Assembly (NCBI GenBank): GCA_948474755.1
Contig: CAOLHI010001137.1
Span: 480,414-544,413, forward strand
Reading direction: 5' to 3'
Origin: Ctenosaura bakeri
Lineage: Eukaryota; Chordata; Lepidosauria; Squamata; Iguanidae
DNA length: 64,000 nucleotides
The notes under the pieces are model-generated. The model did no database searches, was not told where the DNA came from, and saw only the letters and a list, made by a program, of their open reading frames with translations. The stretch's first letter is position 1. Each line of letters opens with the position of its first letter. The position numbers and the translations under genes were made by a program. This document shows positions 23,301 through 32,554 of this stretch, piece after piece.

Positions 23301-23398
23301 CTGTTTAGGTCCCGCTTTGTTGATCCTCTTCAGGTGGGAAAATAAGCTTGGGGTAGCTGTGCACTGCCCAGTTGTCCTTTTGTGGTAATTGACAGATG

Positions 23399-23914
23399 CA
23401 TAGAAATGTAGAGTTGGAAGAGACCACACGGGCCATCCAGTCCAACTCCCTGTCATGCAGGAACACCCTCAAAGCACTCCCGACAGATGGCCATCAAGCC
23501 TCTGCTTAAAAACCTCCAAGGTAGGAGACTCCACTACTCTCCGAGGCAGCAGATTCCACTGCCGGACAGCCCTGACTGTCAGGAAGTTCTTCCTGAGGTT
23601 CAGGTGGAATCTCCTTTCCTGCAGCTTGAATCCATTGCTCCTTGTCCTGGTTTCTGGAGCAGCAGAAAACAAGCCCCCTCCTTCCTCTACGTGGCATCCC
23701 TTCAAATATTTAAACATGGCTATCATGTCCCCTCTTAACCTCCTTTTCTGCAGACTAAACATACCCAGCTCTCTCAGTCTATCCTCATAGGGCATGTTTT
23801 CCAGGCCTCTCACCATTTTGGTCACCCTCCTCTGGACTTGCTCCAGCTTGTCAATATCCTTCTTGAATTGGGGTGCCCAGAACTGGACACAGTATTCAAG
23901 ATGGGGTCTAACCA
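23399..23914 (-). mobile_element. CR1 fragment identical to 2789-3304
   Basis: Read side by side with the long CR1, this 516-bp segment shows no difference at a fixed offset of 20610. It is truncated on the 5' side after GGTCTAACCA and has only the first partial ATTCTATG unit at the 3' side. A minus-strand reading joins its C-terminal ORF2 piece to unrelated flanking codons. It could be a very young insertion from the same source or a duplication. Confidence 0.92.
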
Positions 23915-24954
23915 TGTCGGGAGGCACGCTTTTCCCATTATGACATTTCCTCCTAAATGTCTGCTTGTCTCTCTTTCTAAACAGAGCTTCCAAAAATTCT
24001 GAAGGGCAGTTTTTCTTCTCTGGGTCATTCACAACCTCGTTAAAATATACAGGTAATATTAACTCAGCAAAAGACTGCGACTGTAATAAACAGAACTTGC
24101 CCTTTGCAATTACCAGCAGATTCCAAATTAAAAAGATGTATTATTTTCTTGTTTGGTATACATTGGAGGCAATTCCCCAGGGAACAAGCAAGAAAACAGT
24201 ACAACATAATGAAGGGATTAATGTAAGCACAAAAGAAAGTTTGCTCTTTAGATCCAACGTGGCAAAATCAATCTCATCATAAATTAGATCCGAGATGGCA
24301 ATTTGCAAAAACATGGAACAAAACAAAGAAATGTTTTCAGGCTGTCTGGGAAAAATCGACTTCCTATTGTAGAGTGGCTATGTGTGCACCGTGTGTGTAT
24401 GTGTTCATTTGAAACCTAGATGAAATTTCTAATTTTGTATGCATTTCAGTGATGAAGAAGAGTTCATCATCAGTTCTTTTGAAATTTGTTTTTAGATAGA
24501 CATGGGAAGAACGAGAAAAAGAAATAATTTTATGCAAAGTATGAGCATTTAATGCAATATTCTTGGGCCATTATTTCTGGTTCTGTACAACTGTCACAGC
24601 AAGCAACACCAAAACTTCCATTTGTTTCAAAAGATTTTTGATTAGTGTCTTCTAATGCCAATTCTTTCAAATCAGAAATGAGATGTTCAACGGTATTTGT
24701 TCATTATAGATGGTTATTAACTTGCATGGAATGCATTGCCACAGAATGTTGAAATAATGATGATAATCAACAGGAATCCTATTGGTGAGACTCAGATTAG
24801 ACCCATTCACTCAATTGTTGAATGATAAGTAAATCCATAGGTAACTCTAACTGACTCAGAGCCTTTAATCTAGTCAGGACTAGCTAAGATTCAGATCATA
24901 AACTGCCTTAAGAAAAGATTTGATCCATTCCAGTGCTATGTTTCATAAGTAGCA
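23915..24954. other. No recognised feature
   Basis: AT-rich sequence without gene motifs or repeats that I recognise. Confidence 0.5.
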
Positions 24955-25082
24955 GCAATGGGGCATCTTTGACCATCCAGATCCGAACTACAACTCCTAC
25001 AGTCCCTTACTAGGGCCCATGCTGGTTGGGGTTTCTGAGAGCTGAAGTCCAAAACATCTCGAGGGTCAAAGTTTACCTATCC
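24955..25082. mobile_element. Degenerate hAT-type MITE (tentative)
   Basis: Inverted-repeat-like arms: GACCATCCAGATCCGAACTA on the left and CTGAAGTCCAAAACATCTCG on the right, with GCCCATGCTGGTTGGG between. Confidence 0.4.
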
Positions 25083-25255
25083 TGACCTATGAGCATACAT
25101 ACATGGAAAGGTTTCTAAGAAGGGAATGCAAGTTCAAGTGGATGAGGAGCTTGGTGTGATTCAGTTGTCAGGGTTGCAAGTACATAACTTGTAGGAAAAT
25201 AATAGTATACAAGGCCAACATACATGCCTATAGCACACTCACATATTAACACCAG

Positions 25256-25652
25256 AGGGCCAATTTAGAGTAATGGTTTGAGCTTTGCACTAGAACTCTG
25301 AGGGCATTTCCACACTTGACTGTTATAGCGCTATTATTCCACTTTCAACATCCTATGGAATCCTGGGTTTTGCAAGCCTCAAAGGCCCCTCCTTAAACTG
25401 CAAACCCCAGGATTCCATAGGATGTTGAAAGTGGAATAATTGACTATAACAGTCTTGTGCAGAAATGGCCAAAGAGGCAAGGGTTCAAATTGCCACTCAC
25501 CCATGGAAATCCACTGGGAGACCATGAGCAAATCACACTCTCTCAGCCTTAGAGGAAGGCAATGGCAAAACCCTTCTGAATAAATCTTGCTGAGCAAACC
25601 CTAAGATGGGGTCTCTGTAACTTGGGCTTCACTTGAAGGCACACAACAACAG
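25256..25652 (+). mobile_element. Sauria-type SINE interrupted by a hairpin MITE
   Basis: The head (AGGGCCAATTTAGAGTAATG) lies at 25256-25301. The rest, from AGGCAAGGGTTCAAATTG (B box) to the tail CACTTGAAGGCACACAACAA, lies at 25471-25652. The insertion falls between the A and B boxes. Confidence 0.8.
25302..25470. mobile_element. Hairpin MITE family A, copy 1
   Basis: Long inverted repeat: GACTGTTATAGCGCTATTAT with TTCCACTTTCAACATCCTAT on the left arm is mirrored by ATAGGATGTTGAAAGTGGAA on the right. Tips GGGCATTTCCACAC and GGCCATTTCTGCAC resemble the Harbinger MITE tips. Confidence 0.85.
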
Positions 25653-26439
25653 CATAAAGTACATAGATGCATTATCTGAACATTGAAGTAACTCATATAT
25701 CATAGGCTATGAAGACTTACTACAGGTCCAAGGCATTGCAGCAAGAGAGCTTAAATTAACGTGAGATTTGGACAACTGGTTGGTTACTGTAGGCACACTT
25801 TCTTTCTGTGTGTGTGTGTGTGTGTATTTGCGTGTGTAAAGGTATAAAGTCTTCTGAAGTTATCACCTCATTTTGTGGCACAGAATTCCAGGAACTAATT
25901 AAGCCCTGTTTGAATATGAAGGTGTTTTGAGATCATATGCATTCTTCAGTAGCAAGTGCCCAACATTCAGATGAGAGTGTAGTGTTTGTACAGCACCAAA
26001 TCATTTTCCTGAATCTGGATACAGAGAGTGTCCAGCAGGCTGTGCTGCCCAAAGTACAGCAAGGCACAGCTCAAATGGGCTCTCATCAAAATATACTCCT
26101 TTTGCCAACCCGGAGGACACTCAGTTTATGTATTGAGCTTTGTCATGGGGTGACAAACTGTAGACGCAAGCCCAGTGGACAGGGCTGTGATCCATAATCC
26201 ACACTGTATATCTATAAGTACAGAGAAACTTTAAATCATCCCTTGTTCATATTCTTATATTCACATTCATCTATCCATCCTTCTCACAGTCACCTCTTCA
26301 GAAGAATTCATAACACAGTCTTCTTTAACTTAGGGCCCTTCACATGTATTGATTGATAACTTCCAGTGTTCATGGTCGAATTGGCCATTGTCTGGTCTTA
26401 GTTGGGAGAGTATAGGAAGTGTGGTTCAACTCCTCTGGA
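25653..26439. other. No gene; (GT)n near 25808
   Basis: A short (TG)n run at about 25808-25824. Otherwise no recognised feature. Confidence 0.5.
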
Positions 26440-27115
26440 AGCATAGAATCAAAGAATTGTAGAGTTGGGAGAGACCACAGAGCCATCCAGTCCAACTTCC
26501 TGCCATGCAGGAACCCACCTCAAAGCACTCCCAACAGATGGCCATCCAGCTTCTGTGTCAAAACCTCCAAAGAAGGAGATTCCACCACACTCTGAGGCAG
26601 CATATTCCACTGCCAAACAGCTCTGACCATCATTCTTCCTGAGGTTTAAGTGGAATCTTTTTCATGCAGTTTAAATCCATTGAATCCATTGCTCCTTGTA
26701 CTAGTCTCTGGAGCAGCAAAAAAACAAGCCTGCTCTCTCCTTGACATGACATCCCTTCAAATATTTAATCATGGTTATCATGTCCCCTCTTAACCTTCTC
26801 TTCTTCAGACTAAACACACCCAGCTCCCTAAGCTGCTTCTTGTAGGGCATGGCTTCCAGACCTTTCACCATTTTCATCACCCTCCTCTGAACACACTCCA
26901 GCTTGTCAATATCCTTGTTGAAATGAGGAGCCCAGAACTGGACACAGTATTCCAGATGAGGTCTAACCAAAGCAGAATAGAGTGGTACCATTACCTCCCT
27001 TGATTTAGACACAATACTATTGATGCAACCAAAAATTGCGTTGGCTTTCTTGGCTGCTGCCTCACACTGCTGACTCATGTTCAGCTTGTGGTCCACCAAG
27101 AATCCTAGATCCCAC
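26440..27115 (-). mobile_element. CR1 fragment, target-side neighbour of Harbinger
   Basis: Minus-strand CR1 3' part, with a C-terminal ORF2 reading ([19 protein letters not shown] and VQRRVMKMVKGLE). The CR1 match ends at about 27113, two to three bases before the TAA duplication of the Harbinger element. Confidence 0.88.
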
Positions 27116-27443
27116 TAAGGCCTTTTTCACATGGGGTTTTTAAAGTTTCCCCAGTTCGTCCTTGGTCGGGTGCCTTTTACACGTTAGAGAGCATTAAACT
27201 TTTTGCATTCTCACACCAATCTGAGCGGGGGCGTCACCAATCTGCATTTCCGCGCACTTTTCAAAGACCGGATAAAATGTGGTCTTTTCCTCCAATCCGC
27301 GCTCGACGTTTTCATGAGAAAGCAGCGGTGCGTCCTGATTCGCGCGGGCGATCAAGGAGGAGGGATCAAGGCGTGGTCAGCAGAAGCCACAGGACCGCCC
27401 CCAGCACGAGCGGGCGGCGCCATTTTCCAAACCCGCTGAGGCG

Positions 27444-27543
27444 CCTGCAAGGAGGAGGCAAATGGACGAGGAACGGAAAAAAAGGAAGGTTTCAGCGGCT
27501 GCAAGGAGGAAGCAAAGGGACGAGGAACGGAAAAAAAGGAAGG
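27444..27543 (+). repeat. ~55-bp tandem duplication near the Harbinger left end
   Basis: Two near-identical copies of CTGCAAGGAGGAGGCAAATG and GGAACGGAAAAAAAGGAAGG begin at about 27447 and 27499. They fall inside a short open frame. Confidence 0.85.
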
Positions 27544-27719
27544 TGGGTTTTTCCCCCTTTAGCTATCCTTTGTCCGTGCGGCGTCGTGAATTGCGGGTTT
27601 CCGGGGGTTGTGTCTCCCGAAGGTGCCCTGATTTTAAATATGGGGTCGAGGGGGAGGTGGTGGCTGGCGAGTGGATACACTCGCCGAGGATGGCATGGCA
27701 GGATGCTTTTAAAGGTTAG
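27462..27719 (+). CDS. Short open frame with two KKRKV motifs (doubtful)
   Basis: An 85-codon frame starting at ATG 27462 whose first part contains DEERKKRKV twice, created by the tandem duplication. KKRKV resembles a classical nuclear localisation signal. No other motif is seen, the composition is simply that of a CpG-rich purine stretch, and there is no family match I know. It may be a leader exon, non-coding or chance. Confidence 0.15.
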   Translation: MDEERKKRKVSAAARRKQRDEERKKRKVGFSPFSYPLSVRRRELRVSGGCVSRRCPDFKYGVEGEVVAGEWIHSPRMAWQDAFKG

Positions 27720-28945
27720 GGAAAATTGGGAAAGCTGTGGAGGGGGGCAGGTAGGAAGGGAAGAACGTCCAAAGCACCCACCGCGCCAAACCCGTTCTCC
27801 AGGTTACTTTGGAAGCGGGATCATGGCGCAATGGCGGGATGCTGTGTAAATTTGGGGATGGCTGCTGTGCTGCTCCGGAACAGGTCCCCGTGCAAACTTT
27901 TACTGGGAAACGTATTATTTTTCTCTGGGGACTGTTTGGCGCCCCCAGAGAAAAATGGCCCATGGTAATCATCCGTTTTAAACCAGACTCTCGGGCTGGG
28001 GGTGTGGGGGGTAGTGGCTTCTTTTTGACCCCTGGCAGTAGTTATTTTTCGAGCGGCCGCCATTAATGCAGTCACTCCCCATAAGGGCCTGCTGTGTTGT
28101 TTGTCTGCCCCCCCCCCCCGCCACATGCAGAGGGGGATGATCTTCCTGCCAGGGCAGGAGACTCAGTGGTGTTCCATGCTTCTTTAGCTGTCTTGGACAT
28201 GGCAGAGATCCATAGGGCAATGGAACACACATCATTGTTTGGGGGAGGCAAGCATTTCATCTTTATCAGTCCATGTGGCTCTGGGAGGGAGGATCCCATG
28301 GGCAGAGAACCAGTTCCTGGGACTATTGTATAGGCACACAATTTACTACATCGTTTCCAGTCTAGCTTGTGCCAAAATTTAAGTTGTTGAACATTAGCTT
28401 GAAGCTGTTGATATCACAAAAGCTGGAAGGTTATCTCCCCTGCTGTGAATATCTGCCCTCTGAAGTTATAAAACAAGGCAGTTCCCTTTGTCAGTTCGTA
28501 CTGTTTGCTTTGTTTATAAATACTAACGCCCCTCCTTGTCTCCACAGGATTGGAAATCCACGTGGAGTGCGCATTCCCAGTGCAAATCTTCCCACGGAGT
28601 GTTGATCCAAGCTGAAAAGTCCACGCTGACACCACTGCCCTTTCCAGCACTTCGCCAAACACGCAATACAGTTTGTCTGGCTGGCAAATTGCACAGCGGT
28701 CCGTGACTGGAACAGTGGCATGCCACAGAAGCCACGCTGACCAAACAGCTTTGCAGGGGAGGGCTACATGCAAGGAGCCACACACCTACTTGAAAGAATA
28801 AATTTTTTAATAAATAAATGTTTCCTTTTTCCAAAAAAATATATTTTCATAACTACATATTTACATAAATAAATAAAACAGTGCTGTACAGGGTGGATGT
28901 GCGTTTGGGAAAGGGCTGGGGTTTCAACATTGGTCTTGGAACGTT

Positions 28946-29737
28946 CTACTCCTGGGCACAGGGGTGTTCCTCCTCCGGCTCCTCCACATCCGTCCGTGGC
29001 CGCACCGGTTGAGGGATGTTCTCTTGGTCTGCTGCCCAAAACAAAGGTGAAATTCGATTAGGCGTGTGCACATCCACAGCAGCCTTTCTGAAGGAGGAAA
29101 CTTTATTGTGTCCTTTGTTGATTGTTGGGGCGTTAGGAGGGAAATGAAAAAATAAGCCAAGGGCTGCTAAAATAGTGGTTTTCCTACCTTCCATCCCTGG
29201 CATGCCCTGCGTGTCCACGGGGGCTTGGTGGCCAGGCGCATGGCGTCTTCTGCCTATGGAAATGCCACAGTAAATCAGCGTGGGTTCTACTCAGTCAGGG
29301 TGCATCCCCCTTTGGGGGGATACACGACAACCATTCCCCTGGGGTTCCCATAGCCACACAGGCGCAGTGTGTTGCGCTTACTCACGTCTGCCACCGGCTG
29401 TCCAGCTGGGGCTCCCCGCCGCCCTCCACAGGCTACGCATCACCTCGAAAAAGGGTGGCCTTGCGTGGGGGGGCGGGTGTCCGTTGTAGGGGGCGCAGGG
29501 CGCGTAGAACCGTCCGCGTAGCTCGCTGAAATGGGTCCGGACCTCCTCCACACTCCTCTCGTGGCCATGTCGCGTAAGGCAGTGGGCAACGGTGTGGAGG
29601 TGCTCATCATCGTCTCCCCTTGTGTGGGGGCGCATCATTTCCGACACACCGCCACACCACCTTACCATGGCCAACATCTCCCTGGTCTCGAATTCAGACC
29701 ACTCCCGAGGCCCCTCCTCAACCGGTCCGGCCGCCAT
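28946..29737 (-). CDS. Second Myb/SANT-like protein of the Harbinger element (3 exons)
   Basis: Proposed exons 29737-29386, 29253-29188 and 29031-28946 have GT/AG borders in matching phase and join to a 167-residue frame without stops (352+66+86 = 504 bases). The ATG at 29737 has a good context (GCAGAAATGG). Residues about 12-105 look like a trihelix/SANT DNA-binding domain: EWSEFETREMLAMVRW, then EEVRTHFSELRGRFY, then PPFFEVMRSLWR, with tryptophans spaced as in that fold. The C-terminal tail is acidic (TDVEEPEEEHPCAQE). An ATTAAA on the minus strand near 28806 could end the transcript. It differs clearly from the SANT gene at 30004. A nuclear DNA-binding role, perhaps at element ends or promoters, is inference. 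Exon borders are by eye. Confidence 0.6.
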
Positions 29738-30003
29738 TTCTGCAGGAATGCCCTCGTCCTCCCCCACTAACAAACCACGCGACTGCAGTACCAGCAATTG
29801 TCCACTAGGGGATTTTTTGGCGCCGCCATTTCCCACGCGCCAGGAGGACGCATGCGCGAAACGCGACGAGAGGAAGGAAAACAGAGGGAGGAGCCATTTT
29901 TCGTTTGGGAGGACGTGTAGTGGGGAAGGAGGTTTGCGAAAGGAACAAAAAACCCAAAAGGTAACATGCAAAGCGGGGAGCACACGGGGGGAGTGACTGC
30001 AGC
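29738..30003. promoter_or_regulatory. Putative bidirectional promoter between the two SANT genes
   Basis: About 270 bp, CpG-rich, between divergently read genes. It holds ACGCATGCGCGAAACGCG at about 29849 (NRF1-like) and CGCCGCCATTTCCCACG at about 29821 (reverse of AAATGGCGGCG, YY1-like). Another AAATGGCGGC overlaps the start codon at 29737. No TATA box was seen. Factor names are motif resemblance only. Confidence 0.35.
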
Positions 30004-32223
30004 GTGGAGGAGGAAGGGTTTCCTTTGAGACGACAGCCCATAAGGCCAAGAGGCTTGGCCTGGCGCCATACGGAGATAAAAAATCTCCTGGACATTTGGG
30101 GTGAACGTAGGTTCCAGAGGGACCTCCAGACTACCTACAGAAATATAGAAATTTTCGAGGAGATTGCGAGGGAAATGATTAGAAGGGAACATAGGCGGAC
30201 CGCTGAGAAGTGCAGGACGAAAACTAAAAGACTGCGTGCAGCCTACCGTGAGGCTGTGGCGGAAAATAAACGGACGGGCGCAGCCAGGGCGGAATGTCCC
30301 TCTTTGAGGAACTTTCCAGGATTTTTTGGGGGACGAAAGTGCCGAACCTCCAAGAGTCGTTGAGAGCTTGCAGGTCGCCATGGGACCCGAGCAACCAGCG
30401 AATGAGAACGCGGCATCAGAAGGTACGTAGGGCAGCGAGTCGAGGGATTTTCCCTTCCCCTATATGTATTTTTTGCGCCCCCACTAAATCCGATTTTCCC
30501 TTTTTCAGGGGTGGACGAACTGATGAGCCAGGAACTGTTTGAACAAACTTCATATGATGGGGAGTCATCAGGTGAGGCTGCATGGGTTTACAATACATTA
30601 CATTTTGATTTACTCTACAATAACCCTTCGTGGTTTCAGGGCAACGCAGGAAAACGGACATAAATAAATAACAGGTGGATGAGGCCCAGAGAGCAGGCCT
30701 CACATGCAAGCAGGGCGCCGTCACGTGCATGGCCACAACGGCCCACCACTCCTGCTGCTCCTTTGGAATACTTCTTCTTTCGCAGCAAAAGGGGTGGCAT
30801 GTCGACTTTCCAGGGAACTTTTCACTCTCTAGGTGACATCAGTGCCATTTACATTACCATTCTTTGCTTGCAGGAGTGAGGAAATTCCGAAAGGAGAAAC
30901 CTTATGGGACTTAAGTGACAATGCCATTTCCACACCACACTGTTACAGCGCAGCATTCCACTTTCAGGATCCTATGGGATTCTGTGGTATGTAGTTTAGG
31001 GGAAGGGTATATAGAATTCTCAGCCAGAGAGCTCTTTGGCTTTAGCAAACTACTAATCCCACAACTCCACAGAATGTTGAAAGTGGAATAATGCACTGTA
31101 ACAGTGTGGTGTGGCTCTCGTCCCCGGCCAACCACTTATAGCCTCCTGCAGCAAGGTCTAACTATTTCGTTTTACCTCCAAGCAGGGATCAAGAACAGCT
31201 GCCCCACAACTATGCAGGTTGAAACTCCTGCACCGGGGAGTTCTAGCACCACGGCTGCTGGTGAGTTAAGGTGTCCTGCAGCCGAAATATTGCTCGGGGA
31301 GTTTATATTGCATCGGGATAACCGTGGTATGATTTGTCACCACAGGTTTGGAGATTCAGAGCACGGCGTTACGCGGCGGCCTTGATATGCCCATTGTACT
31401 TTTGAGCCTTCATGGCCGGGACAACCTCAGCATGCTGTTATCTTCACAGTTAAAGTTTCTGTGCATCCGTTAGGGCAATGCCCGGAAAATGGCATTTAAC
31501 ATTCTGCCTGTTGTTGGACTGCCATTTAAAGTTTCTTGGCAACCTTCCAGTTGGAGGCTGAAGCCTTACATGAAGCAAGGTACATGACTGTGACAACTGT
31601 TTTGTGTGGTTTCTATCTTTCTACAGTTTTTTGAGTACCTTGATTTCAAAAAAGGCTGTCTAATCGCCACTTGCTCATACATGTTGTGTCCTAGCTCCGA
31701 ATGATAGTAGGTTGACTTCTCAATCTTATTCTGAACAGATGACTGCCCCAGCACTAGCCCGGACAGGGAGAGCGAGATGCCCACGGCAAGAATGTCCCCC
31801 CTGTCACGCCTGAGGATGAGCAGGAACAGAACCGCAGCGGGGGGCCGGGACAAGGCGTTTGCCTATGCAAGGGCAACCTTGGACTTCATGCGCGAACACG
31901 AGGAGAGGAGCTTGCAACAGATGGCCATGGATCGCGAGCAGGCGGCTCGAGATAGCGACAGGGCAGAGAATGCGCGGCAGGAGATAATATCAATTCTAAG
32001 GGTATGTGCCACTGCCATGTCTAATATTTCAGATGCGGTAACAGGCGTGGGCGGAACAAGCCAATCACCTCCTGGCTCCTCCCGGTCCCGACAGCTAACT
32101 TTTGGGGAGCACAGCGCAAACGTAGCCGGGAGCAGCGAAACGGCGGCTCCCAGCCAGGAGCAGGAGGGAGGGAAGGGCAAGGCCGCAAGGGCCAGGAAGC
32201 CACGGCAAATTTATAGCCCTTGA
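30004..32223 (+). pseudogene. Myb/SANT-domain partner protein of Harbinger (4 exons, frameshifted)
   Basis: Exon 1 (to 30422) encodes a Myb/SANT-like domain: LAWRHTEIKNLLDIWGE, RNIEIFEEIAREM, RRTAEKCRTKTKRLRAAY. The expected following FEELSRIF is in another frame at about 30303, and the acidic stretch ESAEPPRVVESLQV in the third frame from about 30331, so two small indels are needed (one in a T6G5 run). Exons 30509-30571, 31186-31260 and 31739-32223 have GT/AG borders with consistent phase 1. The last exon gives SPLSRLRMSRNRT and a helical C-terminus (ARATLDFMREHEERSLQQMA). In characterised Harbingers such a protein binds the transposase and element ends. The start is unclear: the frame at 30004 begins at GTG, and the nearest ATG at 29966 is in another frame. 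Confidence 0.7.
30922..31116. mobile_element. Hairpin MITE family A inside Harbinger intron
   Basis: Arms TGCCATTTCCACACCACACT and CAGTGTGGTGTGG close a long inverted repeat with CAGCATTCCACTTTCAGGAT. It lies in the intron between proposed exons 2 and 3 of the plus-strand SANT gene. Confidence 0.75.
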
Positions 32224-32377
32224 GCACTTTGTGGGCCCTGGCGCAGGAAAGAAATTCCAGGCCTAGCTTTCCTTCCCAAGCGGGCCAGCGATGTACTTGT
32301 TTGTCGATGAGAACTGTTCATAATGGAGCGTTCTTCCCCCCAATAGTTTTTTTTATCCGCATTTATCAAAACAGTCA

Positions 32378-32422
32378 AATAAAACCTATTACCATTTTCA
32401 ATAAACAGACGCAATATTTATT
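32378..32422. terminator. Convergent poly(A) signals
   Basis: AATAAA on the plus strand at 32378-32383 and 32400-32405 (SANT gene), and AATAAA on the minus strand at 32422-32417 (transposase). The two 3' ends would overlap by a few tens of bases. Confidence 0.6.
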
Positions 32423-32554
32423 TGTTATAACATTTTGGGTTAAATGGCCTCCAGTAACACAAGAGATCAATATAGTCCAGGTACAGCTTGAAGGAGGACC
32501 CACTCCTCGCTGTGTGGGGGAAACGCTCCAAAGAGGGGGGGGAAACAGTGACAG

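Noticed and set aside
27277..27849. 190-codon plus-strand frame at the Harbinger left end
   Set aside because: No domain, arginine/glycine-rich as expected from CpG-rich sequence, overlaps the tandem duplication, and no start or splice context stands out.
29767..30381. 204-codon minus-strand frame opposite the first SANT gene
   Set aside because: It is antisense to the SANT exon and has no motif of its own.
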